Part shown: piece after piece, positions 10,216 through 21,735 of the stretch
Position numbering within the stretch: the stretch's first letter is position 1
Layout of the letters: each line of letters starts with the position of its first letter
Origin: Escarpia spicata
Lineage: Eukaryota; Annelida; Polychaeta; Sabellida; Siboglinidae
Assembly (NCBI GenBank): GCA_963995525.1
Contig: OZ023213.1
Location: 46,127,013-46,191,012 of the forward strand
Length of the DNA: 64,000 nucleotides
Direction: 5' to 3'
Position numbers and translations under genes: made by a program
The notes under the pieces: generated by a model
What the model was told of the DNA's origin: nothing
The model's input: the letters and a program-made list of their open reading frames with translations, nothing else
Databases searched by the model: none

Positions 10216-11828
10216 GGATGTAGAACATTGCAATGTGAATTTGCAGATGGAAGAATAATTATATTTTCAAATGTATTTAACGTTGAATTTACATAGATTA
10301 ATTATTATTTTTCATACTTAACATTTGTTGTTTTTTAAATGACAATACTTGGACTTTATGAAAGTGCCATGCAGTTTGATCAACATCAAATATCTGTACA
10401 CATAAAGTACCATGCATAAGTTAGATATTTAAAATAAAATAAAATTAATTAGGAAGTGGTCTGTCTCATTCTTATAGTTGGAACCAGTTGCTGGCAATCT
10501 CCTCCTCTGACACTTGACTCACTAAAGTCTTATGTCATCAATGACTTGCTGAAGAATTATCTCCCATTGGTATTCTCTGTAGAAACAGTTTATTGCAGTG
10601 TTTGGCACTTGTCTGCTAATCCAGCTAATTGGACTGAGGAACTAAGTGTAGTGTTTGCCTAAGTCAACTGATCAAATCTAATTAATTACCAGTTGACATT
10701 GTACTTTGTAGGTCTTTCCTGCTATGAATAACAAATACACCAGCCACCTCCAGCTGGCCCACTGCATTCTCCCTCCAGTTAAAATAGTTATCTGAACCTG
10801 ATCTACTGGTAATTAAAGCATGCTAGGTGGAAATGGTAGGAACTGGGTAACATGGATGTGATATGTCGGATACTTATTATTACTATAATTAACCCATGCC
10901 TAACATCACCCTGATCACCATTGCAACTGGAAAACCTTGCAGGTAGATGTGATTAATTATTATTAATATTGAATGGTTACCACATTGAACACCCTGTAGA
11001 TTACAGTATGTATCCATCGAGTTAATAATCTATTATGTTTAAGTTTTCAAAAGTAATGTTTTCAATCAATATAATTCTTACAGTAGATGCAGCTTTCACA
11101 CTATTGTAACACACAAGTACTGTTCCATTTGTTACTATATAATTTTTTATATTTCATTAGTAATTTATTTATTTGTATTTTCATAACTCCAGTGCACAGG
11201 CCTGTGGTTAATTACATTACAGTGTAATATATTGCTATTGCCTAGTTTCCATTTTATTACAGTTGCATATTGAAGACAATGTACATCATGTAATATATAC
11301 TATTACATTTGAAAGTATTACCATTACATTTTGAATTGGAACTACAGTATGTACCAAGATAAATATTTAGAACAAAAATATAACTATCGTATCTTGTATT
11401 ATCTACTAACAATGTTTATGGACAGAACATATTTTTCATTTTATGTGTGTGTAACATGAATGAATGGAAGACAAAAGACATCTCACTGCCATTTAATAGA
11501 TTGCAATCAGTGTAATAACACCTTACTGCTTGGTGCATTGCTAATTACTTGCACAAGTCATGATAATTATTTGATTTTTAACTTAATAATGTTATTACTT
11601 AAAAAAATCAAGTAAATTTATCAAATAATAATAATAGTAATAAACTTTATTTATACACCATCAAATCCGGGACTAATGACCCCCCCGTTCATGCTTCTTA
11701 TATGCCAATCATATAAGAAGCATAAAAACTTTTAAGAGAACAAATAAAAAAATAAATTAAATTAGCAAACAATATCCTAGTATATAGTGTATGCATATAT
11801 ATATAAGCCTAAGTATAGTAATAATAAT
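10216..11828. mobile_element. 1.6-kb insertion in the right arm, unclassified
   Basis: Comparing the arms, left-arm sequence TACTT-AAATATG is split in the right arm by about 1.61 kb. The insert has no good ORF, ends in TAATAATAATAA-type sequence and carries a perfect 14-bp stem hairpin at 11691-11723 near its right side. Target-site duplication is unclear. Confidence 0.6.
11691..11723. repeat. Perfect 14-bp hairpin
   Basis: ATGCTTCTTATATG, a CCAAT loop, then CATATAAGAAGCAT. It lies about 105 bp from the right end of the 1.6-kb insertion. Confidence 0.85.
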
Positions 11829-12320
11829 AAATATGTTCACATTCGGATGTGGGTCGTTGCCCAGCTACCAAGTGTGAAAATGGTAATTTGCCAAGTTGTG
11901 AAACAATAACAATAAATGCAAGTTGCAAACCTATCTATTGTATATTTAGTAGATGATTAGTTATAATCAAAAATAAAATGTTCACGAGTAATATATTGTA
12001 TCATTTTCCAGGTAATTGTTTGCATAAAAGTGTAACATAACAAAAGTAACTATGTCTCTGTGTAGATTCTGTAAGCGTGATATCAATTATTTATGATGTT
12101 TTTATCATAGAATAAACAATACATACCTTGCAACTTGAAATTAATTTGTATTTTTCACAGCTAGGCAAAGTCTTTTCACACTTGGAAGCTGGACAAATAG
12201 ATGTACAGGTGTACTCCTTTCTGACAAGATGGTAAAAGACAGGATTTTGTTTGCTTTTGTCGGAAACCTACAACAATTTATTTTTTGGCAAATTCTATCA
12301 GGGTAATTTGTTATTTCAGT

Positions 12321-12515
12321 TAGTTGCTGACATTCTGGCAGCAGCTCGAGATAGTCCACCGTCGACCAAGATTGGGTCATCTGAAGATACAGCAACTGAA
12401 TATGACAGCTCTATGTCGTAGTGCAGCAGTTTCCCGGCTCAATGGGAAGTTACCCTGTAAAGATAATTGGTCTGTAGATGTGAAGCTATGCTATTTATTA
12501 GCATGTCATAAGTAA
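12321..12515 (+). pseudogene. Deleted C-terminal exon of the right-arm THAP gene
   Basis: Matches the left-arm exon 5647-6321 in inverted orientation. The acceptor and first 30 codons (LVADILAAARDSPPSTK) are followed at about 12417 by a deletion that removes the acidic region and the RCRNC motif. Sequence resumes at the GS strand and ends alike. Non-functional. Confidence 0.75.
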
Positions 12516-13349
12516 AGTGATCAAAAAAATGGACTAGATAACTTGTTTATCAATGGGCAGGTATTTGCTGAAGCCATATTCTCATCTGCCTGCAGGGGAA
12601 GTATTCACATGGGTGTTTGGCTTATAACCATTGTCTGTGCACTGTGTGGTGATTCACATTGTGTTACCAGGTCTACACAGTTACCAACATTTGGAATGAT
12701 TCATCCCAGTAACACTGTGTTATGAAACTTCCTTGATGAATTTGTAATGATTCAACCCAGTAAAACTGTGTTCTGAAACTTGCTTGATGAATTTGTAATA
12801 AATATGTCCCACAAAAAATGTGATTAAAAATGCTATGTCCTTATGATTTTTATGGACATAGTCGTAGGGCACATATATACCCACTGGTAACATCTCACAT
12901 ATAAGACCCCTAAGGTTATACTAAACCCCTAGGTCTAGGACATAACCCTTCAGGCTATAACTCATTACCATAATTATTCAATTGTTCTGCATGTTGTTTT
13001 AATGTTTATTTTAGTTTATTTTGATTATATAGTAGCTATATTGTTATATGTCAGATTCAGAGTAATACAAATCATTGTTCCACATAAATGACATAATCTA
13101 GAGCTGTCATTATATATGATATTATGATCATCTCGCGAACAACTGTCTATCTAAAAAGGTGTGGGTTTTGTCCAGATCCGAGGGGTGATATCGTAAGTAG
13201 CTATAACGTCCTAAACTCGATCCGCATAAACCAGACAACCATGCTTACAACGTTCGACGGTTCGTAACTTTGTGAAGTTTGTCTTTGCCAAGTCTGTTTA
13301 CAGTTACTTCGTCCAATGACCTACTTAGCTACAACCTCTAACTAACTCT
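12516..13349. other. Right-arm intergenic sequence
   Basis: Inverted counterpart of about 4810-5640. No gene recognised. Confidence 0.5.
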
Positions 13350-13462
13350 CTATACAGCTTTGACACCGCATTTTATAGTATAACGTCGTACTAATACGAT
13401 ATAATTGTTGTTGTCGACAGTTTTCACACCATAGGTGTCATTATAATGAAGTTGCAGCTTAC

Positions 13463-13647
13463 CAGTCGGTGTTGCCTGAGGCTGAGTGAACATTGTGACT
13501 GTCCGACTCCGCATCATCTTCTTCGCTACCGTCGCTGAAACGCTCGGAAAGAGCAGAATCAGACGAATCATCCGCTGTAACCGTTCCCGCTAGTGGATCA
13601 AAATCGTATGATTTCACTTGAAACTCTGGGAAACTCCCACTAGCCAT
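13463..13647 (-). CDS. First exon of the P2X7-like transposon protein (right arm)
   Basis: Inverted copy of 4489-4688. It keeps ATG, MASGSFPEFQVKSYDFDPLA, the acidic tract, the ...NTD ending and the phase-2 donor GACTG|GTAAGC. It is 15 nt shorter in the acidic tail, an in-frame loss, and has no stop. The CRE and E-box upstream are also kept. No downstream exon was found. Confidence 0.5.
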
Positions 13648-15402
13648 GATGTTACAAGAGAATGGAGAGAACAACAATGGCGATGCATAGATGTCAACAA
13701 AGCCGAGAGTCAGGATTGACGTCACGATACCACGTGATCGCATAGCTCATTAAATTTAAACTTTCTGCGGGAATCTCTACACAGACGGGTTTAAAATAGA
13801 ATTTTGTCTACAAACGTATTTTTCTGTATTTTCATTGGTGACGTTTACTCTAAGCTTTGTATGGACTTGTTCTCAGACATCTCATCACTCAGTTCCTTGA
13901 CAAGGTCAGCATCTAGCCGACATTTCCTCAAACTGAAAGTACACTGTCGACTAGTTTAATGTTGTGGTGTATCAGCAAACCACTAAAACACACATGAAAC
14001 TATTGTCTGGGGTAGTGGAAATTCCCTCAAAAATAATACAAAATATAATGATAATACATAACTTATTTAACAAAGATATGCATGCAGACAATTTAGAAGA
14101 TACAGTGAAATGTGTGACTACTTTATTTATTTCTTATAAATGGCAGACTGACAGGTGACAGCACATGGCTTATTGCACTGCCGTGATCGGAATCTGTGTC
14201 AGACTATTCCATCACTTGGCAGCAGTAAAGTTGGCCTCACTCCATGCGTTTCGACTGCATGGCCAGATGGTCGCACATTTTAATCCATTCACAGTTGTTG
14301 ACATTGTAGCGGAACGTACATAAACTCTCCTGAAAAGTATGTTCACCTCAGACACTGTGACTGTTGTTTTCTCTGTGCTTAGTCAACAATGTAGAAGGAC
14401 ATCAGCGCTTTATATAACAACTTAAGATTAAAATTGAATTGAAGGTGTTACCAATGGTCATGTTTAGTCTGAGCTTTGTACGGACATGGTCTTAGCTAAT
14501 CCATCACTCAGTTGTTTGACCAGAATTTCATTTCCTCAATCGACATGTTTTGTCGGACTATCAAGCGTGACTAGTCAGCCCGTGCGACCGGAGGTCCGAA
14601 TTTCCCGCTTCTATTGGTCACGCGTTGGGCGATGTTTCAAGGAAAGTACAGGGATAGCGACGATTATAGTCCATTCGTGGAAATCTCACACTAGTTAGCG
14701 AATTTATAGATTTTACATGGCAGCGGTTGTGCCATTACTAGTCTGTGCCGTCCGTCTAAAGTCGACCTCTCTCCATACATTTCAATCTTATGGCCAGATG
14801 CCCACATATTTGAACCCATTCAGAACTGTTGAACATTGTAGCGGAGTGTGCAAAAACTTTCCAGAAAAGCCTGTTCACTGCGAACATTGTGACTGGTGTT
14901 TTCATATCTCAGCTTCAGCAATAAATTCTTTTTGTATCTTCAGTCGCAGAATTGTCATGGGTTCATGTGTTGCTAAAGCCTCGGGCACATGACTTGTGCT
15001 TACTCTATATGTAGGCTTACTTGTTTATATGGTGAAGTAATCACAATGGACATCAAGGGCAAAGTGTCTTTCGCCGGTTGACCCCCATACAGTTTAACAG
15101 TGCAATGAAATGATGTCACTGGAAGTTGCAGAGTTGGCCTGGAAGTGACCAGAACTGCAGCATTATACATACAAAATCAGACAACGTTGCCTGTGCCAAT
15201 TCAAAGATACATCTGCTGCAAAAAATACAAATGGAGTTCTGCAATTTTAAGTTAGTCGATAGGTGGCGCTTTACGCAATGCAGGCCGGAACTTGTTTGCA
15301 TGTCGTTACGCTGCCTTTGTTCGACTTCATGCACGAATTCACTTTCTGAAAAGCCACAAGCCGCCCACCAATACGCAGTTCTGTAGTTGGATATACTTAA
15401 CA

Positions 15403-15459
15403 ATGCCAACAGAGTGTTGTGTGCCGGGATGCACAAACAGAACGGGTCACACATTCCCG
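15403..15459 (+). pseudogene. THAP-domain start fragment (copy 1)
   Basis: ATG followed by PTECCVPGCTNRTGHTFP, the typical first 19 residues of a THAP zinc finger with both N-terminal Cys ligands. It ends in a stop immediately after and meets the YqaJ-like exon head-on. Truncated at a breakpoint. Confidence 0.7.
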
Positions 15460-15465
15460 TGATCT

Positions 15466-15751
15466 GACTCCAATCGAGTTCAGTTTTAACATCCCGTTGT
15501 GCCTCAAACTTCTCAATGGCCACAGACTCATACTTTTGTCCATGTAGAATGGCTGCGCTTCTGAGGTCACAGTGTGTTGTCAGAGTGTCGGTGAGAGCAT
15601 CGTAATCTCGCTTCTCGGTCACCTTGCATATGGTACCAAAGTTGGACAAGGTGATGTGATGCAGCCTCGTTTTTCGCCAATTCTTACTGTTGCCCTGGCT
15701 CCTAATGGATTTCTCCAAATTGTCTGCTTGTTCTGCTGTTATTTGCGTAAC
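15466..15751 (-). pseudogene. YqaJ-type exonuclease exon, truncated (copy 1)
   Basis: Strong acceptor (ATATTTAGTGCATTTCAG) at 15752. The exon reads VTQITAEQADNLEKSIR..., WRKTRLHHITLSNFGTICK and AAILHGQKYESVAIEKFE. This is the N-terminal half of YqaJ-like (lambda-exonuclease-fold) nucleases, with the Arg...ITASxFG strand and the G-x4-E-x2-A helix that bears the first catalytic Glu. The rest of the domain (GASPDG region and second catalytic part) is absent, because the exon runs into the THAP fragment at about 15460. The second copy at 60182-60470 has the same truncation and differs by a 6-nt in-frame indel. Confidence 0.6.
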
Positions 15752-17287
15752 CTGAAATGCACTAAATATTAGTAATGCAAAGTATTTGTGTCTCACACTT
15801 TCTGTACCAATGTATAGACCGGGTAGCCTAGCAATGACCGCGTTGGCCGTCTGGGTACGAAGTACGACTGCGTGTATCGGGCGGCCCTCTAGGCTAAGAA
15901 TAATCGAGTGATTTTGTGCGGCAACCGGGGGAAAGCAGGCGTTTTATTATTATTATTATTTGCGCTGTGGACTAGCTGGTAGACTGTTAGGCGGAAGTCA
16001 GCTTCATAGGGGCTTAGGGGCTTGATGAATGCGTGTTTCTCTATTACACTGATAGGGGTGTTCTGTTTCGTAATAAACGAGACTTTTTATATACGGTTTC
16101 AACATTTTTATTATATGTAGAAAATACAGGTCGTGTGGCTACACCGATCTCTGTGAAATTTTCATTCACTAGTGAACGTCGCTTAGATAGCAATACAAGA
16201 CTTTCACCAACTTTACTACAGCAGGCACTAATGTTCGGTAATACAAGACTTTCACCAATGGCAATGCTACACAATAAAACAGAGTTATATTTATGATTGC
16301 ATCTCTAACAACAAGATGGCATCACAATGTGTCTTCCAGTTTGCATCGGGAAAACGCAAATCAAATCTCGTTTTCTGATAATGCATACCTATTGCAGTAG
16401 ATGCGTGAGTGAGTAGGCCAATATTGGTAATCTCAGATGTGCACTCACTTTAGATTCTGAATGTTGAATGCTGCACCTGATGAAATGACTCATTTCAGAA
16501 ATGAGATGCACCAGGTCTGGGAGGTTGTTATTTCTCAGCACCCCGCCACTGCCAAGCTCTCTACTCAAGTTTAACCGTCCATCCTCCATAAAGCACTGGG
16601 TGATGTGTCGTTACAGCTCTGGCTGCCGATATGCTCTCAGCATTGACATAACGTGGAGGGGTCGGAGCATTTAGTCTTTGCTGCTCTCCCCACTGTAGAC
16701 GTAACACACACGCAGCTTGAATGAACCTGTTTGATGTTCCTGCTACACAACAACCATACTGCTCCGATTTATCTAATTCTCTTTCCTCTCACATTAAAAT
16801 ATCAACTATCTTTGGACGCTGCACTTGGTGAAATCAGAAACACCAAGTCCGGAAGTGGTAGTGTCAGCACCGGGCTCAAGTTCAATTCTCCCTGCTTCAC
16901 AAAGTGCTGTGAGATATGCCCCCACAGCCTGGGCTGTTTGCTCTGAGTATCAACATCACGAGGAGGGTTCGGAGTTTCATTTTCAGGGACCTCGTTGACA
17001 GCAGGGTTTTCTACAACCTGGTCATTTTCAGGGACCTATTTGGCAGTAGGGTTTTCTATAACCTGGTCATCTTCAGGGACCTTGTTGGCAGTAGGCCTGT
17101 TGGTTTTCTCATCAATTTCTACATGGCCTTCACAGCGATGTACAAAAAGGTCTAGACTCATCACATCTGCTCACACTCAGCTTCAGCGATAAATTCTTTT
17201 TGGATCTTCAGTCGCAGAATTGTCATGGGTTCATGTGTTGCTGAAGCCTCAGGCACATGACTTTGCTTACTCTGTATGTAGGCCTAC

Positions 17288-17866
17288 TTATTTATATGGT
17301 GAAGTAATCACAATGGACATCAATGGCAAAGTGTCTTTCGCCGGTTGACCCCTCATTACATGTGCCCAAGGCCAGCAGCATTGTCGCGATATTACCCATT
17401 TCACCATTGAAGCATCGCACCACAACTGGATACAGTCTGAATTCCACAGCCATATTTCGCTGTCACCTTCAATCGCCAAACATTTGTTTAAACAAATGTC
17501 TTCCTTGGTTAGATACTAATACGTCATCGGTGACGTCGTCTGGACAGTCTGTGCTATCTGTTTATGTAACTGGCTGCGCAGCAGGACCCTGTCCGATTGC
17601 GATGGCCCAGAAGAAGCATATTGCCGTCTTATTTACGGCTTACGGATCCCTTGGGCGCCACGTGTCGTACACGGCTTCACAACAGTCTGCCCTGTCGGCC
17701 ACCCTCTGTGCTGCCGCTGCCCAGCATTTCCACCCAAACGTTTTCTGTTCTCTCTCCACCATTCGTCACCATGTTTCATTTGGTCTTCCGGTCGATCTCT
17801 TCCCACAAGTTGATCTCTTTATCACTCTATGGCAGTCATTTGTACTCTTGAACCTAAGGATATGAC
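17288..17866. other. R module M8: open but probably non-coding 3' part
   Basis: A plus-strand frame is open to about 17865 and recurs in other R copies. Its composition (Ser, Leu, His, Pro) and the equally long open alternative frame argue against a gene. It is followed by GACCAATAAAACTCC, a possible poly(A) signal, so it may be a transcript's 3' end. Confidence 0.35.
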
Positions 17867-18077
17867 CAATAAAACTCCATCACCAAGCCTTGATGATGTC
17901 TGTTATGCTACTTTTTTCTACATCTTCATGCAGATTTTTATTTCAAATAGTTTTTGACCAGAACATACGTTGAATTTACTGCAAACATTAAATGTGGGAT
18001 GTATTGAGTCTTTGTCCATCAGTTCTTCTTGCCATCTGGATTTATTGAAATACGGCTGACTGTGTGAATTGTGAATT

Positions 18078-18310
18078 CATGAGACTCATTGGCAGGCTGA
18101 CATGTGGATACATGAAGCTCATTGGCAGGCTGACATGTGGATACATGAAGCTCATTGGCAGGCTGACATGTGGATACATGAGACTCATACATGAAGCTCA
18201 TTTACAGGCTGACATGTGGATACATGAGGCTCATACATGAAGCTCATTGGCAGGCTGACATGTGGATACATGAAGCTCATTGACAGGCTGACGTGTGGAT
18301 ACATGAGATT
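18078..18310. repeat. 33-bp minisatellite in R copy I
   Basis: Tandem units CATGAAGCTCATTGGCAGGC plus TGACATGTGGATA, about 7 copies with some truncated. 33 bp is 11 codons, so frames remain open on both strands (plus reading: MKLIGRLTCGY repeated). Confidence 0.9.
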
Positions 18311-19013
18311 TATTGGTGACGTTTACTCTAAGCTTTGCATGGACTTGTTCTCAGACATCCCATCACTCAGTTCCTTGACAAGGTCAGCATCTAGCCGACA
18401 TTTCCTCAAACTGAAAGTAAACTGTCGACTAGTTTAATGTTGTGGTGTATCAGCAAACCACTAAAACACACATGAAACTATTGTCTGGGGTAGTGGAAAT
18501 TCCCTCAAAAATAATACAAAATATAATGATAATACATAACTTATTTAACAAAGATATGCATGCAGACGATTTAGAAGATACAGTGAAATGTGTGACTACT
18601 TTATTTATTTCTTATAAATGGCAGACTGACAGTTGACAGCACATGGCTTATTGCACTGCCGTGATCGGAATCTGTGTCAGACTATTCCATCACTTGGCAG
18701 CAGTAAAGTTGGCCTTACTCCATGCGTTTCGACTGCATGGCCAGATGGCCGCACATTTCAATCCATTCACAGTTGTTGACATTGTAGCGGAACGTACATA
18801 AACTTTCCTGAAAAGTATGCTCACCTCAGAAACTGTGACTGTTGTTTTCTCTGTGCTTAGTCAACAATGTAGAAGGACATCAGCGCTTTATATAACAACT
18901 TAAGATTAAAATTGAATTGAAGGTGTTACCAATGGTCATGTTTAGTCTGAGCTTTGTACGGACATGGTCTTAGCTAATCCATCACTCAGTTGTTTCACCA
19001 CGCGTCCCTCCTT

Positions 19014-19627
19014 TTATACTTTCGGCACATACACGTACTGAACGCTGTCGTCAGGGAATATATTAGTGCGCATGCGCTCTATTTCCGGTGTCTCCTGTTT
19101 CAGATCCACCAAGAGATAACCGTAGGCTTCTGACGTGGCGTCTTTGAAGGCTTCGATCATATATTTAACTCTACCCAGGTACATCTGTTTCGCCAGGTGA
19201 CCCACTTGTCCAGCATCCCGGGAGCTCTTGAACAACACCATATATTGCGCATTTAGGGTGATGGTGCGGCTTTCTTTCCCTTTTGGAAAGAGGTTCTGCA
19301 GAAGCTGCACGACGCAGTGGTGACTTTTTTAGTGAACAAGATCGAAACCCGACTGTCCGTTTCTTCCATAAGGTCATCGAGTACGATGAGCGTCCTCGTT
19401 TTTGTGTCTAGGGTCTTCGGATCCGGCAAACCGTCTACGAACTCTACGTCGATCGTCGTAGAGCCGTAGGTGGTTTGCCACTGTCCGTAACACCAAGGGA
19501 TTTTCTCCGGAGGTGGTTCGATCATTGACGAAGTGAAACGCAGGAGACGAGTGACGAAAGTGGTCTTGCCACACCCCGTAGGTCCGGCTACTATACACGT
19601 AAAAGGGTGCTTAAACGACGTGTCCAT
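19014..19627 (-). pseudogene. A32/FtsK-HerA-like DNA-packaging ATPase, frameshifted
   Basis: ATG at 19627, about 40 nt after the NADAR stop. Walker A is visible as AGPTGCGKTTF (residues 14-24) and Walker B as TLIVLDDLM (about residue 85). Past a frameshift in an A-run near 19327-19332, the second frame carries LLQNLFPKGKESRTITLNAQ and LAKQMYLG. The block of Gln-Asn-Leu-Phe followed by Arg-Thr-Ile-x-Leu-Asn is typical of packaging ATPases in Maverick/adintovirus-like elements of animals. Such ATPases move DNA into capsids. About 205 codons in total, ending at 19014 (VQYVYVPKV). The single frameshift makes it a pseudogene as written. The family call is by motifs only. Confidence 0.75.
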
Positions 19628-19664
19628 AGCGACGACTGATGCCCGGCAGATGAGTGAGGTATTT

Positions 19665-20124
19665 TTAATCGTTTCTTCTATATAAGGTACGCACCTCCAT
19701 CAACAGCTTCCCCAGCATATTTTGACCTTCTTGACCCCAAAATCCCTCTTTCGACGGTACCCACTCCATCAGTTCGACATCCCCGATGCCCCGAACTTGG
19801 CCATTAACAGAGCCTTCATACATTCGACCGTAACAGCGTCCCATTCGTCCCCCGTTCTAGTTTTCTTGATGAGGTAGCTTCTTCGCTTCGCCATATAGGC
19901 CCACCACGCCTCTTTGATATACTCCGCACCTTCTTCGTCTTCATTAAACATTGCCTTTCTAAACTGATGGGCGTGCTCGACCGACCTGAACACCCGACCG
20001 TACGTCGCGACTCGACACGGTAGAAATTCTACATGATCGAGCCCGCACCACGGAAACGTATAGCCGTGTCCTCTTTTCCGTCTTCATACAAGCGACTGGC
20101 CATTTCATACATAAGTCTCTCCAT
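19665..20124 (-). pseudogene. NADAR-domain gene (three breaks)
   Basis: ATG at 20124. The domain is recognisable across frames: IRFRGAGS at the start, then VFRSVEHAHQFRKAMF with the conserved Glu-His and Gln, a WDAVTVECMKALLMAKF block, and a C-terminal FWGQEGQNMLGKLLMEVR. These are diagnostic of the NADAR (YbiA-like) fold. Known NADAR enzymes cleave N-glycosidic bonds in riboflavin-pathway intermediates, and some remove ADP-ribose from guanine in DNA. Breaks are a TAG at 20029-20031, a frameshift near 19995-20010 and another near 19785. It ends at 19665, 38 nt before the ATPase ATG, so the two genes look like one compact transcription unit. Confidence 0.8.
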
Positions 20125-21735
20125 CGTCTGTCACTCTCCTTTAAACGAGGATACCGCTAGCAATGGTCTATATACCACTAGACCTACGTCAGCCACAATT
20201 GAGGCCTTATTACAGCATCATACATATCCACAAGAGGTCAGCACTATACGTGCATGACAGGTCATTAATCATAATTGTTTTTACAAGTAGGAATCCATTT
20301 CTGCGACTGATCCACAGCCCTTTGATGTCCTTTGAAGTATGGATAGTCAACTGCACACGTATACTACTGCTGTCGCTGGTGATACTGGATCTATTGTCTT
20401 CATTGCTAAAAAGATGATGTAGACAACTGTTAGATGTGATGAATAAATTGAGGGTAACTAACGTAAGAAAGCCTAATGAAAGATGAGGTAATGAGGTAAC
20501 TATGTACCTGAACGTGTAACACGTATGATATAAAGCAATGAGAAGATGATAGAACTATTGTTTAAACATTCACATCACAGGTAGGTTAACGTCTAAGAAC
20601 ACTGTAATTACCCACATGAAGTAAGTGCCTTGTGTAAAACGAATGACATAAAGCAAAGAGAGAAATATATATCTATATACTTTGCGAAAGTAGTTACATT
20701 ATTGCCTCACGTTGGGCACCATTGTTCACGCAGTTCAGCCCATGGAATGTGACAAGCCATTGTTTGAGGTGTGAACGGAATGACTTGAATGTAACAAACG
20801 AACGATATATATAGTATTATTGATATGCAGACACATTGTATAGAAAGTTGTACAGTTACAAGTACAAGTTATATCAGCAAGGAGTCTCATGACATATGTA
20901 ACAGCTGGCAATTACCGAGTACCCCTAACCTGAGCACATATGACAGGTCATCCAAGTATCAGGAAGATAACAATGCTGTGATCAGGCTTATCAGAAAACA
21001 GATAATTACCAAGGACAGACCCTTGGGAGACGACCAGGCACAGAGAAGATAAGAACTCTGTGTGTGTGTGCAGTCAGTGCTAACATTAGACAGTGTCAAC
21101 ATATGGTGAATATGGATGTACAATTTGGTCAATCATCATACATAGCTAGTCTAGCTGTCCTCCTGTGTACTTGGAGGTAGGGCCACTGTAGTTGGTCAGT
21201 TGTGTCAGAAGCTTGTCGGAGGACAAAGCATGCTGCCCGGCATTGGATGGCCTAAATTTTGTTGATGTTCTGCAGTCGGTGAGTGTCCTATACTGAGCTG
21301 GTAAACTAGGATAGCACAGAGGAACGCCTTGTATGCTTTTCTCTGATGTTTTGGGAGCCTCTCTTCAATTGCATAGGAATGGGCCATCTTTGTTGGTAGA
21401 TTGCATCCATTCATAAAAGGACAGAAGAAAGTTTCTGGTGCAGTGGTCAAGTTGCTCCATCTCTAGTCTGGCTCCATCACAGTGTTGGTTGTCATTTGAA
21501 GCTGAAGGGTTGTTTCCATAGTCGTTGACACAGTGCCTGGTTCCATTGGAAACAGGTGCAGCTTCTAGCTTTGGTGTTCACATATCCAGTCTCTGGTTTC
21601 ACACAGAGACCCGCTGTCTCATTTTCCCTCATTGTTGGGGCGCTGTGAGTAGACCATCAGTCTGCCGTTTGAGACTACTAAGAATCTGTCTGTTCAGAAT
21701 TCGGATTTACCCTAGTGAATCCACATCTTCGAAAA
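20125..21735. other. AT-rich segment related to module 3, with a possible second NADAR start remnant
   Basis: Motifs in matching order with 56900-57650 include AAGAACACTGTRATTA (20597 and 57067), TGTAACAAACGA near 20793 and 57272, ATGCAGACACA, AAGAACTCTGTG near 21050 and 57586, and ACATATGG followed by ATRTACAATT (about 21100 and 57612). In module 3 this leads straight into a NADAR gene on plus, while here it decays. From 21200 to 21735 I see a weak minus-strand ORF (21205-21450) that I cannot identify. Confidence 0.45.

Larger units (their letters stand above)
8966..13834. repeat. Right arm of the large inverted repeat
   Basis: Inverted counterpart of 4303-7831. The inner end is CTTGAATTCATG at about 8966. 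The outer end is CTGTATTTTC at about 13834, directly joined to repeat R (TTGGTGACGTTTACTC). It is longer than the left arm because of a 1.6-kb insertion at 10216-11828 and about 225 bp more THAP-gene sequence. It also has its own deletion at 12417. Confidence 0.9.
13835..19000. repeat. Composite repeat R, copy I
   Basis: Long repeat with modules in the order M2 (TTGGTGACGTTTACTC... to about 14515), M3 (to 14716), M4 (to 15060), M5 with YqaJ/THAP (to about 15790), M6 (to 16390), M7 (to 16680), M8 (to 18070, with an AATAAA near 17868), a 33-bp minisatellite, then M2 again to 19000. The same modules recur in the same order at 21736-25663, 54414-55770, 57900-61405 and 63727-64000. No complete protein or terminal repeats identify the class. 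Copy I stops at GTTTCACCA, where virus-like module 1 begins. Confidence 0.85.
19001..21735. mobile_element. Virus-like module 1 (ATPase plus NADAR) inserted in R
   Basis: Between GTTTCACCA of R module M2 (19000) and ATGGCAATGC of module M7 (21736) lies foreign sequence found in no other R copy. The left 1.1 kb codes on minus for a packaging-type ATPase and a NADAR gene. The right part (20200-21200) is AT-rich and related to 56900-57650 of module 3. Boundaries follow from comparison with the R copies. Confidence 0.7.

Noticed and set aside
17323..17865. 180-codon plus ORF in R module M8
   Set aside because: Low-quality composition, a competing frame of similar length, and no ATG or frame conservation across copies. 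More likely a 3' non-coding part with AATAAA.
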